Below are positions 17,135 to 25,182 of a stretch of DNA of 64,000 nt, in pieces. Numbering within the stretch: the stretch's first letter is position 1; every line of letters begins with the position of its first letter. The stretch lies in NCBI RefSeq assembly GCF_026242045.1, contig NZ_JAPJDO010000027.1, positions 21,682 to 85,681 on the forward strand, given 5' to 3'. The notes under the pieces are model-generated. The model saw only the letters and a list, made by a program, of their open reading frames with translations, ran no database searches and was not told where the DNA came from. A program made the translations under genes and the position numbers. The stretch comes from Mycobacterium pinniadriaticum. Its GTDB lineage: Bacteria; Actinomycetota; Actinomycetes; Mycobacteriales; Mycobacteriaceae.

Positions 17135-18934
17135 CTATTTGGCGTAGATCGCCTCGATCTCCTCGGCGAACTTCTGCGCCACCACGTTGCGCTTGACCTT
17201 CAGCGTCGGGGTGAGCTCACCGGTCTGCACGGTGAAGTCGCATGGCAGGACGCGGAATTTGCGGATCGACTCCGCATGCGACACATGTCGATTGGCGTCC
17301 TTGACAGCCAGCTCGACCTCGGCGATCAGATCGGGATCCTCACGCAGGTCAGCCACCGAGGCGGTCGCGGGTTTGCCATGGTGGGACTTCCACACCTCGA
17401 ACGCCTCGGGGTCGATGGCGATCAGCACGCCGATGAACGGCTGGTTGTCGCCGACGGCCATGGCCTGGCTGATCAGCGGGTGGGCCCGCAGCGCGTCCTC
17501 CAGCACGGCAGGGGCGACGTTCTTGCCGCCTGCGGTGACGATGATCTCCTTCTTGCGGCCGGTGATCGACAGGAAGCCTTCGGCATCCACGCTGGCCAGA
17601 TCGCCGGTGTGGAACCAGCCGTCGACGATCGCCTCGGCGGTGGCCTTCTCGTTGTGCCAGTAGCCGCCGAACACCACACCACCGGAGACCAGCAGTTCGC
17701 CGTCGGAAGCGACTTTCATGCTGTTGCCCGGCACCAGCTTGCCCACGGTGCCCACTTTGAGTTCGCCGATCCGGTTCACTGTGATCGCCGCGCTGGTCTC
17801 GGTGAGGCCATACCCCTCGTAGATCGACAGGCCCACCCCGCGGTAGAAGTGACCCAGCCGCTTGCCCAGCGGCGCGCCCCCGGAGATCGCGGCATGGCAG
17901 TCGCCGCCCAGCGCGGCACGCAGCTTGCCGTACACCAGCCGATCGAATGCCGCGTGGCCGAGCTTGAGCAGCAGGTTGGGTCCACCGTTGTCCAGCGCCT
18001 CGCTGTAGGCGATCGCCGTCTTGGCGGCCAGATCGAAGATCCGGCCCTTGCCGCTGTCGCTGGCATTCAATTCGGCTGTGTTGTAGACCTTTTCGAACAC
18101 CCGGGGGACCGACACCACGATTGTGGGCTTGAATACTCCCAACATCGGCACCAGGTTCTTGATGTCGCTGGTGTAGCCGAGTGTCACCTTGTTGGCGAAC
18201 GCCGTCATCGACAGGGCGCGGGCCAGCACGTGCGCCAACGGCAAGAACACCAGGAGCCGCTCGTGCTTGCGCAGCAGCGTGGGGAAACACGCTGCTGCAC
18301 CCAGGGTTTCGGACAGCAAATTGGAGTGGGTCAGTGCAACGCCCTTGGGTCGGCCGGTGGTACCCGAGGTGTAGATCAGTGTCGCGGGATCGCTCGAGCG
18401 GAGGTCCGCCAGCCGGCGGTTCAGCTCAGCGGGGTCGGCGCCGGCGGCCGCCTCGGCCAACTCGTCCAGCGCGGTGGGGCCGGAGGACTCGATGCGCAGT
18501 GTCGTGCGCAGGGCCGGCAGCTGGTCGTGGAGTTCCTTGACCATCTGGGCGTGGGCCTCGTTCTCGGTGAACACCAGGACGGCGCCGGAATCCTCCAGTA
18601 CCCAGAGGACTTGTTCGGCCGACGAAGTCTCGTAGATCGGCACGGTGACCGCGCCGACCGACAGGATCGCGTAGTCGAGGATGACCCATTCGTAGCGGGT
18701 CCCCGACAGAATGGCCACCCGGTCGCCTGCTTGCACCCCCTCGGCGATCAATCCCAGCGCCGCCGAGCGGATCTGGGCGGCGATCTGGGCGCAGGTGACA
18801 TCCGTCCAGGCGCCGTCGATCAGCCGCTGGGCGATCACGTAGCTCGGGTCGGAGCGCTCGTGTGAGTACACGGAGCTGACGACATTGTCGTGCTCACCGA
18901 TGGTGAACGACGCCGGAACGCTGTATTCACGCAT
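17135..18934 (-). CDS. fadD15: Long-chain fatty-acid-CoA ligase FadD15
   Basis: An adenylate-forming enzyme that activates fatty acids to acyl-CoA. The 599-residue product shows the P-loop-like YTSGTTGRPKG, the YEGYGLTETSA motif, GWFHTGDL and the C-terminal ITGRKKEIIVTAGGKN with a late catalytic-Lys segment (LTPTLKVKR). The ATG at 18934 (MREYSVP) matches the usual FadD15 start and is preferred to an in-frame start six codons upstream. It ends 7 bases from the convergent cutinase gene. Homologue of Rv2187. Confidence 0.93.
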   Translation of the reverse strand: MREYSVPASFTIGEHDNVVSSVYSHERSDPSYVIAQRLIDGAWTDVTCAQIAAQIRSAALGLIAEGVQAGDRVAILSGTRYEWVILDYAILSVGAVTVPIYETSSAEQVLWVLEDSGAVLVFTENEAHAQMVKELHDQLPALRTTLRIESSGPTALDELAEAAAGADPAELNRRLADLRSSDPATLIYTSGTTGRPKGVALTHSNLLSETLGAAACFPTLLRKHERLLVFLPLAHVLARALSMTAFANKVTLGYTSDIKNLVPMLGVFKPTIVVSVPRVFEKVYNTAELNASDSGKGRIFDLAAKTAIAYSEALDNGGPNLLLKLGHAAFDRLVYGKLRAALGGDCHAAISGGAPLGKRLGHFYRGVGLSIYEGYGLTETSAAITVNRIGELKVGTVGKLVPGNSMKVASDGELLVSGGVVFGGYWHNEKATAEAIVDGWFHTGDLASVDAEGFLSITGRKKEIIVTAGGKNVAPAVLEDALRAHPLISQAMAVGDNQPFIGVLIAIDPEAFEVWKSHHGKPATASVADLREDPDLIAEVELAVKDANRHVSHAESIRKFRVLPCDFTVQTGELTPTLKVKRNVVAQKFAEEIEAIYAK

Positions 18935-18994
18935 GTCGACCAGCCTAGTCAACTCAGCAGGTGGGCGGCGGGGAGGATATGCAAAGCTGGTGCG

Positions 18995-19384
18995 ATGAAC
19001 AGCATCCAGGTCGCCGACGAGACATTCGTCGCGGCCGATCCCGCGGCGGTGGGGCGTACGGTCTCCGATCCGGCGAACTGGCGTCGGTGGTGGCCGGATC
19101 TGCGGCTGGAAGTCGTCGAGGATCGTGCCGACAAAGGGGTGCGCTGGACGGTTACCGGCTCACTGACCGGCACCATGGAGATCTGGCTGGAACCGGTGTT
19201 CGACGGGGTGTTGCTGCACTACTTTCTGCACGCCGAGCCGGCCGGTGTCGCGGCCTGGCAGTTGGCCAAGATGAACCTGCCCAAGCTGAACCATCAGCGC
19301 CGGGTGGCCGGTAAGCGGATGGCGTTCGAGGTGAAATCCACGCTGGAGGCATCTCGGCCGGTGGGGGTCGCACCCCGCCACTGA
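18995..19384 (+). CDS. START-like (polyketide cyclase/dehydrase) protein, Rv2186c-like
   Basis: A 129-residue protein with the SRPBCC/START helix-grip pattern: an N-terminal strand with FVAADPAAV, then WRRWWPDL, a run of beta strands (VRWTVTGSLTGTMEIWLEPV) and a long C-terminal helix (AAWQLAKMNLPKL...). The fold usually binds lipid-like ligands; none is known here. The ATG at 18995 gives the same length as I recall for Rv2186c. It precedes a second START-like gene, and the pair with the following ATPase and acyltransferase recurs in mycobacteria. Confidence 0.85.
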   Translation: MNSIQVADETFVAADPAAVGRTVSDPANWRRWWPDLRLEVVEDRADKGVRWTVTGSLTGTMEIWLEPVFDGVLLHYFLHAEPAGVAAWQLAKMNLPKLNHQRRVAGKRMAFEVKSTLEASRPVGVAPRH

Positions 19385-19432
19385 TATCGGGTCACACGCG
19401 CAGGCGGGAGGGTACCGTTTGTGGCCGAGGGA

Positions 19433-19454
19433 GCGCGACCCTCTCGGGTCGCGC
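19433..19454. promoter_or_regulatory. Strong hairpin between the two START-like genes
   Basis: The perfect 9-base arms GCGCGACCC (19433-19441) and GGGTCGCGC (19446-19454) flank a TCTC loop. It sits 28 bases before the next start and 48 bases after the previous stop. There is no U-tract, so a transcript-stability or attenuation hairpin is as likely as a terminator. Confidence 0.5.
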
Positions 19455-19481
19455 AGCGCAAAGCGACGGGAATTGGCAACA

Positions 19482-19916
19482 GTGGCTGACAAGACGGCGC
19501 AGACCATCTATATCGATGCGGATCCTCGCACTGTGATGGACGTCATCGCCGACATCGGTTCGTATCCCCTGTGGGTCTCGGAGTACAAGGAGACCGAGGT
19601 TCTCGATTCCGACGAACAGGGTTATCCGTTGACCGCCCGGTTGGTGCTGGACGCCGCGGTGCTCAAGGACACCATGGTGTTGTCGTACGACTGGCCGGCC
19701 GACCGCAAGTCGGTCCGTTGGTCGTTGGTCTCGAGCTCACTGCTGCGGGCGCTCGACGGGGCATATACCTTGGCTCCCAAGGGTTCTGGAACCGACGTCA
19801 CCTACGAGCTCTCGGTGGACCTGATCATCCCGATGATCGGGTTGCTCAAGCGCAAGGCCGAACGACGGCTGACCGACACCGCACTCAAGGACTTGAAGAA
19901 ATGGGTCGAGGGCTGA
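19482..19916 (+). CDS. START-like protein, TB16.3 (Rv2185c) homologue
   Basis: A 144-residue SRPBCC/START-like protein starting VADKTAQTIYIDADPRTVMDVIADI. It continues with the family's strand-rich middle and a C-terminal amphipathic helix (LKRKAERRLTDTALKDLKKW). The GTG at 19482 with GACGGGAA upstream reproduces the TB16.3 length. Ligand and role are unknown. Its stop is directly followed by the GTG of the ArsA-like ATPase, so the two are probably co-translated. Confidence 0.9.
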   Translation: MADKTAQTIYIDADPRTVMDVIADIGSYPLWVSEYKETEVLDSDEQGYPLTARLVLDAAVLKDTMVLSYDWPADRKSVRWSLVSSSLLRALDGAYTLAPKGSGTDVTYELSVDLIIPMIGLLKRKAERRLTDTALKDLKKWVEG

Positions 19917-21203
19917 GTGGCGCCCGACGACGCCCCCGCCGATGCGGGCCTGACTGACCGGGCCCGGATCAGCTTTTTCGTCGGCAAGGGCGGGGTGGGC
20001 AAGTCGACGCTGGCCTCGGCGACGGCGGTGCGGGCGGCGCTGGCCGGCGAGCGGGTGCTGGCGGTATCCACCGACCAGGCGCATTCGCTGGGGGATGTTC
20101 TCGGTGTTCCGGTACCGCCGACCGGTGCTCGCGAGCCGGTGCGGATCCTCACCGAGGAGGGCACCGACGCCGTCGGTGGCGGGCACCTCGATGCTCTCGC
20201 CCTGGACACCCTGGCGCTGCTGGAGGGCAGATGGCGGACCATCGCACCGCTGCTCGCCGCGAGGTTCCCGAATTCCGATCTCAAAGATGTTGCCCCGGAG
20301 GAGCTTTCTGCCATTCCCGGTATCCAGGAGGTGCTCGGCCTGGCCGAGGTGGCCGCGCTCGCGGACTCCGGGCGGTGGGACTACGTCGTCGTGGACTGTG
20401 CCTCGACCGCCGACGCCATGCGGATGCTGACGCTGCCCGCGGCATTCGCCATGTACATCGAACGGGCCTGGCCGCGGCATCGCCGGCTGAGCGCGGCCGT
20501 CGACAATGCGCACAGTGCGGCCACGGTGGCGGTGATCGAGGGGATCAGCGCGGGGGTCGAAGGCCTGTCCGCCCTGCTGACCGACGGGCAGCGGGTCAGC
20601 GCCCATCTGGTGCTCACCGCTGAGCGGGTGGTGGCCGCGGAGGCCGTGCGCACCCTGGGTTCGCTGGTTTTGATGGGTGTGCGGGTGGCTGAACTCTTCG
20701 TCAATCAGATTCTGGTCCAAGATGATTCGTACGAATACCGGAACCTGCCCGAACACCCGGCCTTCGACTGGTATTCCGAGCGGATCTCCGAGCAGCAGTC
20801 GGTGCTCGACGAGCTCACCGCCGCGATCGGCGACGTCCAGCTGGTTCTGGCGCCACATCTGGCCGGCGAGCCGATCGGGGCCAAGGCGCTGGGCCAGTTG
20901 CTCGACAGCGCCCGCCGGCGGGACGGCTCGGCGCCGCCGGGGCCGCTGCGACCGGTGGTGGACCGCGAATCGGGCTCGGGAGTCGATGCGATCTATCGCA
21001 TGCGGCTAGAGTTGCCGCAAATCGATCCGGGGACGCTGACGCTGGGCCGGGTTGACGACGACTTGATCATCGGTGCCGCGGGGATGCGGCGCCGCGTGCG
21101 TCTGGCGTCGGTTCTGCGGAGGTGCATCGTGATGGATGCGGCATTGCGCGGTACCGAGTTGACCGTGCGCTTTCGACCCAACCCGGAGGTGTGGCCCGCG
21201 TGA
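19917..21203 (+). CDS. ArsA/Get3-like ATPase (Rv2184c-like)
   Basis: A 428-residue SIMIBI-class ATPase with the deviant Walker A loop VGKGGVGKST near residue 22, a switch-like STDQAHSLGDVLG and a later Walker B-like YVVVDCAST. This is the ArsA/Get3 pattern. No Get3-type CxxC is evident, and no arsenic genes lie nearby, so a targeting or lipid-linked role is possible but unproven. The GTG at 19917 abuts the preceding stop; the 3' end overlaps the next start by 4 bases (GTGA). Confidence 0.85.
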   Translation: MAPDDAPADAGLTDRARISFFVGKGGVGKSTLASATAVRAALAGERVLAVSTDQAHSLGDVLGVPVPPTGAREPVRILTEEGTDAVGGGHLDALALDTLALLEGRWRTIAPLLAARFPNSDLKDVAPEELSAIPGIQEVLGLAEVAALADSGRWDYVVVDCASTADAMRMLTLPAAFAMYIERAWPRHRRLSAAVDNAHSAATVAVIEGISAGVEGLSALLTDGQRVSAHLVLTAERVVAAEAVRTLGSLVLMGVRVAELFVNQILVQDDSYEYRNLPEHPAFDWYSERISEQQSVLDELTAAIGDVQLVLAPHLAGEPIGAKALGQLLDSARRRDGSAPPGPLRPVVDRESGSGVDAIYRMRLELPQIDPGTLTLGRVDDDLIIGAAGMRRRVRLASVLRRCIVMDAALRGTELTVRFRPNPEVWPA

Positions 21204-21565
21204 ATGGCCCGCATCCCGATTTGGGGCCCGAGCTGCGCGCGCTGGCTCAGGCGATCCTCGACCGGCTGGACCCGGCGGTACGTGCCGGTGCCGCGATGAC
21301 CGCGGGTGCTGCGCCGGGTAAGTGTCAGCAGGTGTGGTGCCCGGTCTGCGCGCTGGCCGCGCTGGTCAACGGCGAACAGCATCCGCTTCTGACCGTGGTG
21401 GCCGAGCACAGCGTGGCCCTGGTGACGATGATCAGGGCCATGGTCGCCGAGGAGGGCGGTGGCGAGCCCGAGCCGCCCGGCGAATCGCCGGACGGGCCGG
21501 CTCCCGATTCGCCGGGCCCGCCGTCGAGCCGGTATCAACACATCCCGGTCAGCGTCGAGGAGTGA
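21200..21565 (+). CDS. Conserved hypothetical protein with CPVC motif (Rv2183c-like)
   Basis: A 121-residue protein with a helical N-terminal half. A Cys cluster, CQQVWCPVC, comprises three cysteines and resembles half of a zinc site or a redox motif. A Pro/Gly/acidic tail ends RYQHIPVSVEE. The GTG at 21200 overlaps the ATPase stop, indicating coupling; a GTG nine bases upstream is possible. Function unknown; the conserved linkage suggests it works with the ArsA-like ATPase. Confidence 0.8.
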   Translation: MNGPHPDLGPELRALAQAILDRLDPAVRAGAAMTAGAAPGKCQQVWCPVCALAALVNGEQHPLLTVVAEHSVALVTMIRAMVAEEGGGEPEPPGESPDGPAPDSPGPPSSRYQHIPVSVEE

Positions 21566-21637
21566 GCAGACCTGTGGTCGGTGTCCGCGCGCCTGGGTAG
21601 AGTTAGCTCAAAGCGCGCGGCCCGATCGGGAGGCTCC

Positions 21638-22378
21638 ATGTGGTTCTGGCTGTTCAAGTACATCTTGATGGGGCCGCTGCTGCGCCTGCTCGGTCGCCCG
21701 AAAGTCGAAGGGCTTCACTATATTCCGCGCTCGGGGCCGGTGATCCTGGCCAGTAATCACCTGGCGGTCGCGGACAGCTTCTACCTGCCGCTGGTGGTCC
21801 GCCGGCGGATCACGTTCCTGGCCAAGTCCGAATATTTCACCGGCACCGGACTGAAGGGCTGGTTCAACCGCTGGTTCTACTCGTCGACGGGGCAGGTGCC
21901 GATCGACCGCACCGACGCCGACAGCGCCCAGGCCGCGCTGGACACCGCGCAGCGGCTGCTGGAGCGGGGCAAGCTGCTCGGCATGTATCCCGAGGGCACC
22001 CGCTCCCCGGACGGCCGGCTCTACAAGGGCAAGACCGGGCTGGCGCGGCTGGCGCTGGAAACCCAGGTCCCGGTGATTCCGGTCGCGATGATCGGAACGG
22101 ACCTGGTCAACCCACCGGGATCGAAGATGTGGCGCTTCGGCCGGGTGACGGTGCGCTTCGGCAAGCCGATGGATTTCTCCCGGTTCGACGGCCTGGCCGG
22201 CAACCGCTTCATCGAGCGCGCGGTGATCGACGAGGTCATGTACGAGCTGATGGAGCTGTCCGGTCAGGAGTACGTGGACATCTACGCCGCGACGCTCAAG
22301 AACAATGACGCTGAAAAACCTAAGCCGGGTGCACCAGATCAGCCACCGGCGCGGATCCCGGAGACCGCCGCGGGGTAG
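21638..22378 (+). CDS. 1-acylglycerol-3-phosphate acyltransferase-like protein (PlsC family, Rv2182c-like)
   Basis: A 246-residue PlsC-family acyltransferase, likely acting on lysophosphatidate or a related lysolipid at the inner membrane. Visible blocks are the catalytic NHLAVADS (the HX4D motif), the FVP-like segment STGQVPIDR, and YPEGTRSPDG. An N-terminal hydrophobic stretch (WFWLFKYILMGPLLRLLG) can anchor it. The ATG at 21638 has a good ribosome site (GGGAGG, 21628-21633). The last 59 bases overlap the convergent mannosyltransferase gene. Confidence 0.92.
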   Translation: MWFWLFKYILMGPLLRLLGRPKVEGLHYIPRSGPVILASNHLAVADSFYLPLVVRRRITFLAKSEYFTGTGLKGWFNRWFYSSTGQVPIDRTDADSAQAALDTAQRLLERGKLLGMYPEGTRSPDGRLYKGKTGLARLALETQVPVIPVAMIGTDLVNPPGSKMWRFGRVTVRFGKPMDFSRFDGLAGNRFIERAVIDEVMYELMELSGQEYVDIYAATLKNNDAEKPKPGAPDQPPARIPETAAG

Positions 22379-23642
22379 CACCCGGCCTGCACACCGTCAG
22401 GCCTGCGACGACGATCACCGCCAGCGCCCACCACACGTAGGACATCCCGAGCAGTTGGCGCCACCACGATGCCGTCTCCTCGTGGTGCTTGGGCAGCAAC
22501 TCCAGCGGGATCCACACCATGAGCGCCACACCGACGGCGGTGACCAGCCCCAGTGCGGCATTGCGGTGCCGGTAGGCGATCACCGCCCCGGTGATGACGG
22601 TGGGCAGTGCCCACACCCAGTGGTGCGACCAGGACACCGGCGAGACCACCAGCCCGAACAGGGCCACGCACATCAGCGCCAGCGTCGCCGCTTCCGCCGA
22701 GACCTCGCCGTGCGCGGGGCCGTCGCTCAGTACCCGCCGGACCGCCCAGATCGTCAGCGCCAGCACGACGAAGCATGCCAGCGTCCACACGACGAAGTGG
22801 ATGTTCTTGTCCAGCCCCAGCCGGGCCAGCGCGCCGGCGATGTTCTGGTTGGTGTTCAGCGCCGCGCTGCCGATGCGATCGGTGTGCCGAACCGTCGTGG
22901 TCCAGTACTCCACCGAATCGCGCCAGGCCAGCGCGCAGCCCAGCAGGCTGGCCGCCAGGAACGTGCCAACCGCGGTCAGCGCGGCGCGGCCGTCCCGGCG
23001 CAGGACGAAGTACAGCAGGAACACCGCCGGGGTCAGTTTCAGCGCGATCGCGATTCCCAGCAGCATGCCCCGCGGCCAGGGTGTGCGGCGCGGCAGGCAA
23101 TCGGCGATCACCAGCGTCATCAGCACGACGTTGATCTGGCCGAACGCGAAGTTGGCGTCGATGGGCTCGAGGTACATCACCGCCAGTGCCACGATGCCCG
23201 CTGTCAGCCAGGCGCGACGCAACCACGCCGGTTCGCGGGTCACGGTCGAGGCCGGCCACACCGCCAGCCGGGTGAGTACGAGCCAGGTCGACAGCAGCAC
23301 CAGCACCAGCGTGATGACCGTGATGATCACGCTGGCCGCCGACAGCGGCACCCAGGCGAACGGGCTGAAGACGATCGCGGCCAGCGGGGGGTAGGTGAAC
23401 GGCAGATTCAGCCCGATCAGGGTGTGGAACGTCGCGTCGCCGGCGTACAGCGACCGGCCGTCCAGCCAGGCCTGTCCGCCCATCCGGTAGACCTCGATGT
23501 CGATGCGGTAGGGGATCTTCCCGAACAACAGCCAGCCGGCATACACCAGCAGGACGACGATGGCGACCTGTGTCACCCGCCAACCGGCGGTCGGCCAGGG
23601 CCCCGCCACACTGCCCACCTCGGGCGACCGCCGCATACTCAT
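22320..23642 (-). CDS. GT-C alpha-(1-2)-mannosyltransferase (Rv2181-like)
   Basis: A 440-residue polytopic GT-C glycosyltransferase using polyprenyl-phosphomannose on the outer face of the membrane. The Rv2181 family adds alpha-1,2 mannose branches to lipomannan and lipoarabinomannan. After the first helix (VAIVVLLVYAGWLLF) comes the periplasmic loop RIDIEVYRMGGQAWLDGRSLY, with the acidic residues typical of GT-C catalysis. The remaining residues form about ten further helices. The ATG at 23642 is used; a second ATG two codons in is equally possible. Its 3' end overlaps the acyltransferase gene. Confidence 0.88.
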   Translation of the reverse strand: MSMRRSPEVGSVAGPWPTAGWRVTQVAIVVLLVYAGWLLFGKIPYRIDIEVYRMGGQAWLDGRSLYAGDATFHTLIGLNLPFTYPPLAAIVFSPFAWVPLSAASVIITVITLVLVLLSTWLVLTRLAVWPASTVTREPAWLRRAWLTAGIVALAVMYLEPIDANFAFGQINVVLMTLVIADCLPRRTPWPRGMLLGIAIALKLTPAVFLLYFVLRRDGRAALTAVGTFLAASLLGCALAWRDSVEYWTTTVRHTDRIGSAALNTNQNIAGALARLGLDKNIHFVVWTLACFVVLALTIWAVRRVLSDGPAHGEVSAEAATLALMCVALFGLVVSPVSWSHHWVWALPTVITGAVIAYRHRNAALGLVTAVGVALMVWIPLELLPKHHEETASWWRQLLGMSYVWWALAVIVVAGLTVCRPGATPRRSPGSAPVADLVHPA

Positions 23643-23739
23643 GTCATACCCAGAATATCTCCGGCCCCACGACGTGCCGGGCGGTATCCCGGCCGTGCCG
23701 ACCCCCGATCTGGGGCCATCGGGCGTAAGTTCTGTCCCC

Positions 23740-24630
23740 GTGCCCTACCACCTGCACTTCGACGTCGTCGCCCCCGGGCGCGTGCCGCTGATGTGGTGCC
23801 TGATCGCGTTCATCCTGACGTTCTTCGTCACCCGGACGATCGTGCGCTACATCCGCCGTAACGCCGACAGCACCGCTCCCCGCAAATGGTGGCAGCCCCG
23901 CAATATCTCCGGCCACGGTGGAATGCACATCCACCACATGGTGATCGGCATCGTCTTGGTGATGATCTCCGGAGTCACCATGGTGACCCTGGCCGTCGAC
24001 GGTGGGGTGGGTGAATTCACGGCTGCGGCAATTGTTTTCGGGATCGGCGCAGCCCTGGTTCTGGACGAGTTCGCGCTCATCCTGCATCTGGAGGACGTGT
24101 ACTGGGCCGAGGACGGGCGGGCCTCGGTGGACGCGGTGTTCGCCGCGGTCGCCGTCGCGGGGCTGTTGATCATGGGCTTCAACCCGCTGTCCTTCTTCGA
24201 CATCGGGATCTGGCGTGAGGACGATTCGATCGTCTCGCGCATCACCGTCGTGGTGATGGCGGTGGCGACTCTGGCATTGGCGGTGGTCGTGCTGCTGAAG
24301 GGCAAGGTATGGACCGGCCTGGTCGGCATGTTCATCACGCCGCTGTTGTTCATCGGGGCGATCCGGTTGTCCCGGCCGCACGCCCCCTGGGCGCGCTGGC
24401 ATTACCAGGACAAGCCCCGCAAGATGCACCGCGCGCTGGAGCGGGAACGGTACATGCGCCGCCCCGTCGTCCAGGCCAAGCTGTGGCTGCAGCACATCGT
24501 CGCCGGCGAGCCCAGCTTCCCGGCCGACTCCGAGGTCGACGCCGAGTTGGACCGCGAGATCCACGCCGCGCCTGCGCCGCAACGAAGTACCGACGCCAAG
24601 GCGCAGGTCCCGGCCGAGACGACCGGATAG
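23740..24630 (+). CDS. Conserved integral membrane protein (Rv2180c-like)
   Basis: A 296-residue protein with about six transmembrane helices. A histidine-rich segment in the first loop, GMHIHHMVIG, could bind metal or haem. The tail is basic and cytosolic (RERYMRRPVVQ). The GTG at 23740 gives the length I recall for Rv2180c. A longer frame from ATG 23641 would start two bases inside the divergent mannosyltransferase gene and leave no promoter, so it was not chosen. A TAAGTT box at 23726-23731 would make the GTG nearly leaderless. Function unknown. Confidence 0.82.
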   Translation: MPYHLHFDVVAPGRVPLMWCLIAFILTFFVTRTIVRYIRRNADSTAPRKWWQPRNISGHGGMHIHHMVIGIVLVMISGVTMVTLAVDGGVGEFTAAAIVFGIGAALVLDEFALILHLEDVYWAEDGRASVDAVFAAVAVAGLLIMGFNPLSFFDIGIWREDDSIVSRITVVVMAVATLALAVVVLLKGKVWTGLVGMFITPLLFIGAIRLSRPHAPWARWHYQDKPRKMHRALERERYMRRPVVQAKLWLQHIVAGEPSFPADSEVDAELDREIHAAPAPQRSTDAKAQVPAETTG

Positions 24631-24640
24631 GGTGCGGCGC

Positions 24641-25150
24641 GTGCGGTTCTTCTACGACACCGAGTTCATCGACAACGGCCGGATCATCGACCTGATCTCG
24701 ATCGGAGTGGTGGCCGAGGACGGGCGTGAGTTCTACGCGATCTCCACTGAGTTCGACCCCGAGTCGGCCGGCAAGTGGGTACGCAACAACGTGCTGCCCA
24801 AGTTGCCCAAGCCGTCGTCTCAACTGTGGCGGTCCCGGCGCGAGATCCGAGAGGGCCTCGAGGAGTTCTTCAACATCGACGGTGACGAACCGATCGAGCT
24901 GTGGGCCTGGGTCGCCGCCTACGACCACGTCGCGCTGTGCCAGCTGTGGGGGCCGATGACCAGCCTGCCGCCCCAGATCCCGCGGTTCACCCGCGAGCTG
25001 CGCCAGTTCTGGGAGGATCGCGGCTGCCCGCGGATGCCACCCCGGCCGCACGACACCCACGACGCGCTGGTCGACGCCCGCCACAACTTGCGCCGTTACG
25101 TGCTGATGACCACCGGCGTCGACCAGGGCGCCGCTCCGGTCAGCCGGTAA
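24641..25150 (+). CDS. 3'-5' exoribonuclease (Rv2179c-like, DEDDh family)
   Basis: A 169-residue RNase-T-like exonuclease. The DEDD motifs are visible: YDTEF at the N-terminus (two acids), AYDHVALCQLWG in the middle, and HDTHDALVDA near the end. Rv2179c is described as the founder of a small-RNA exoribonuclease family. The GTG at 24641 yields the canonical FFYDTEFI start; a TAGGGT box ends 7 bases upstream, consistent with a leaderless transcript. It directly precedes aroG. Confidence 0.92.
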   Translation: MRFFYDTEFIDNGRIIDLISIGVVAEDGREFYAISTEFDPESAGKWVRNNVLPKLPKPSSQLWRSRREIREGLEEFFNIDGDEPIELWAWVAAYDHVALCQLWGPMTSLPPQIPRFTRELRQFWEDRGCPRMPPRPHDTHDALVDARHNLRRYVLMTTGVDQGAAPVSR

Positions 25151-25182
25151 ATCGGCGTGCGCGGCCCGGTTACCATGGATGG

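Noticed and set aside
23641..23740. ATG 23641 as the start of the Rv2180c-like membrane protein
   Set aside because: It would overlap the divergent mannosyltransferase start and add a Pro-rich stretch absent from the remembered homologue; GTG 23740 fits length and context better.
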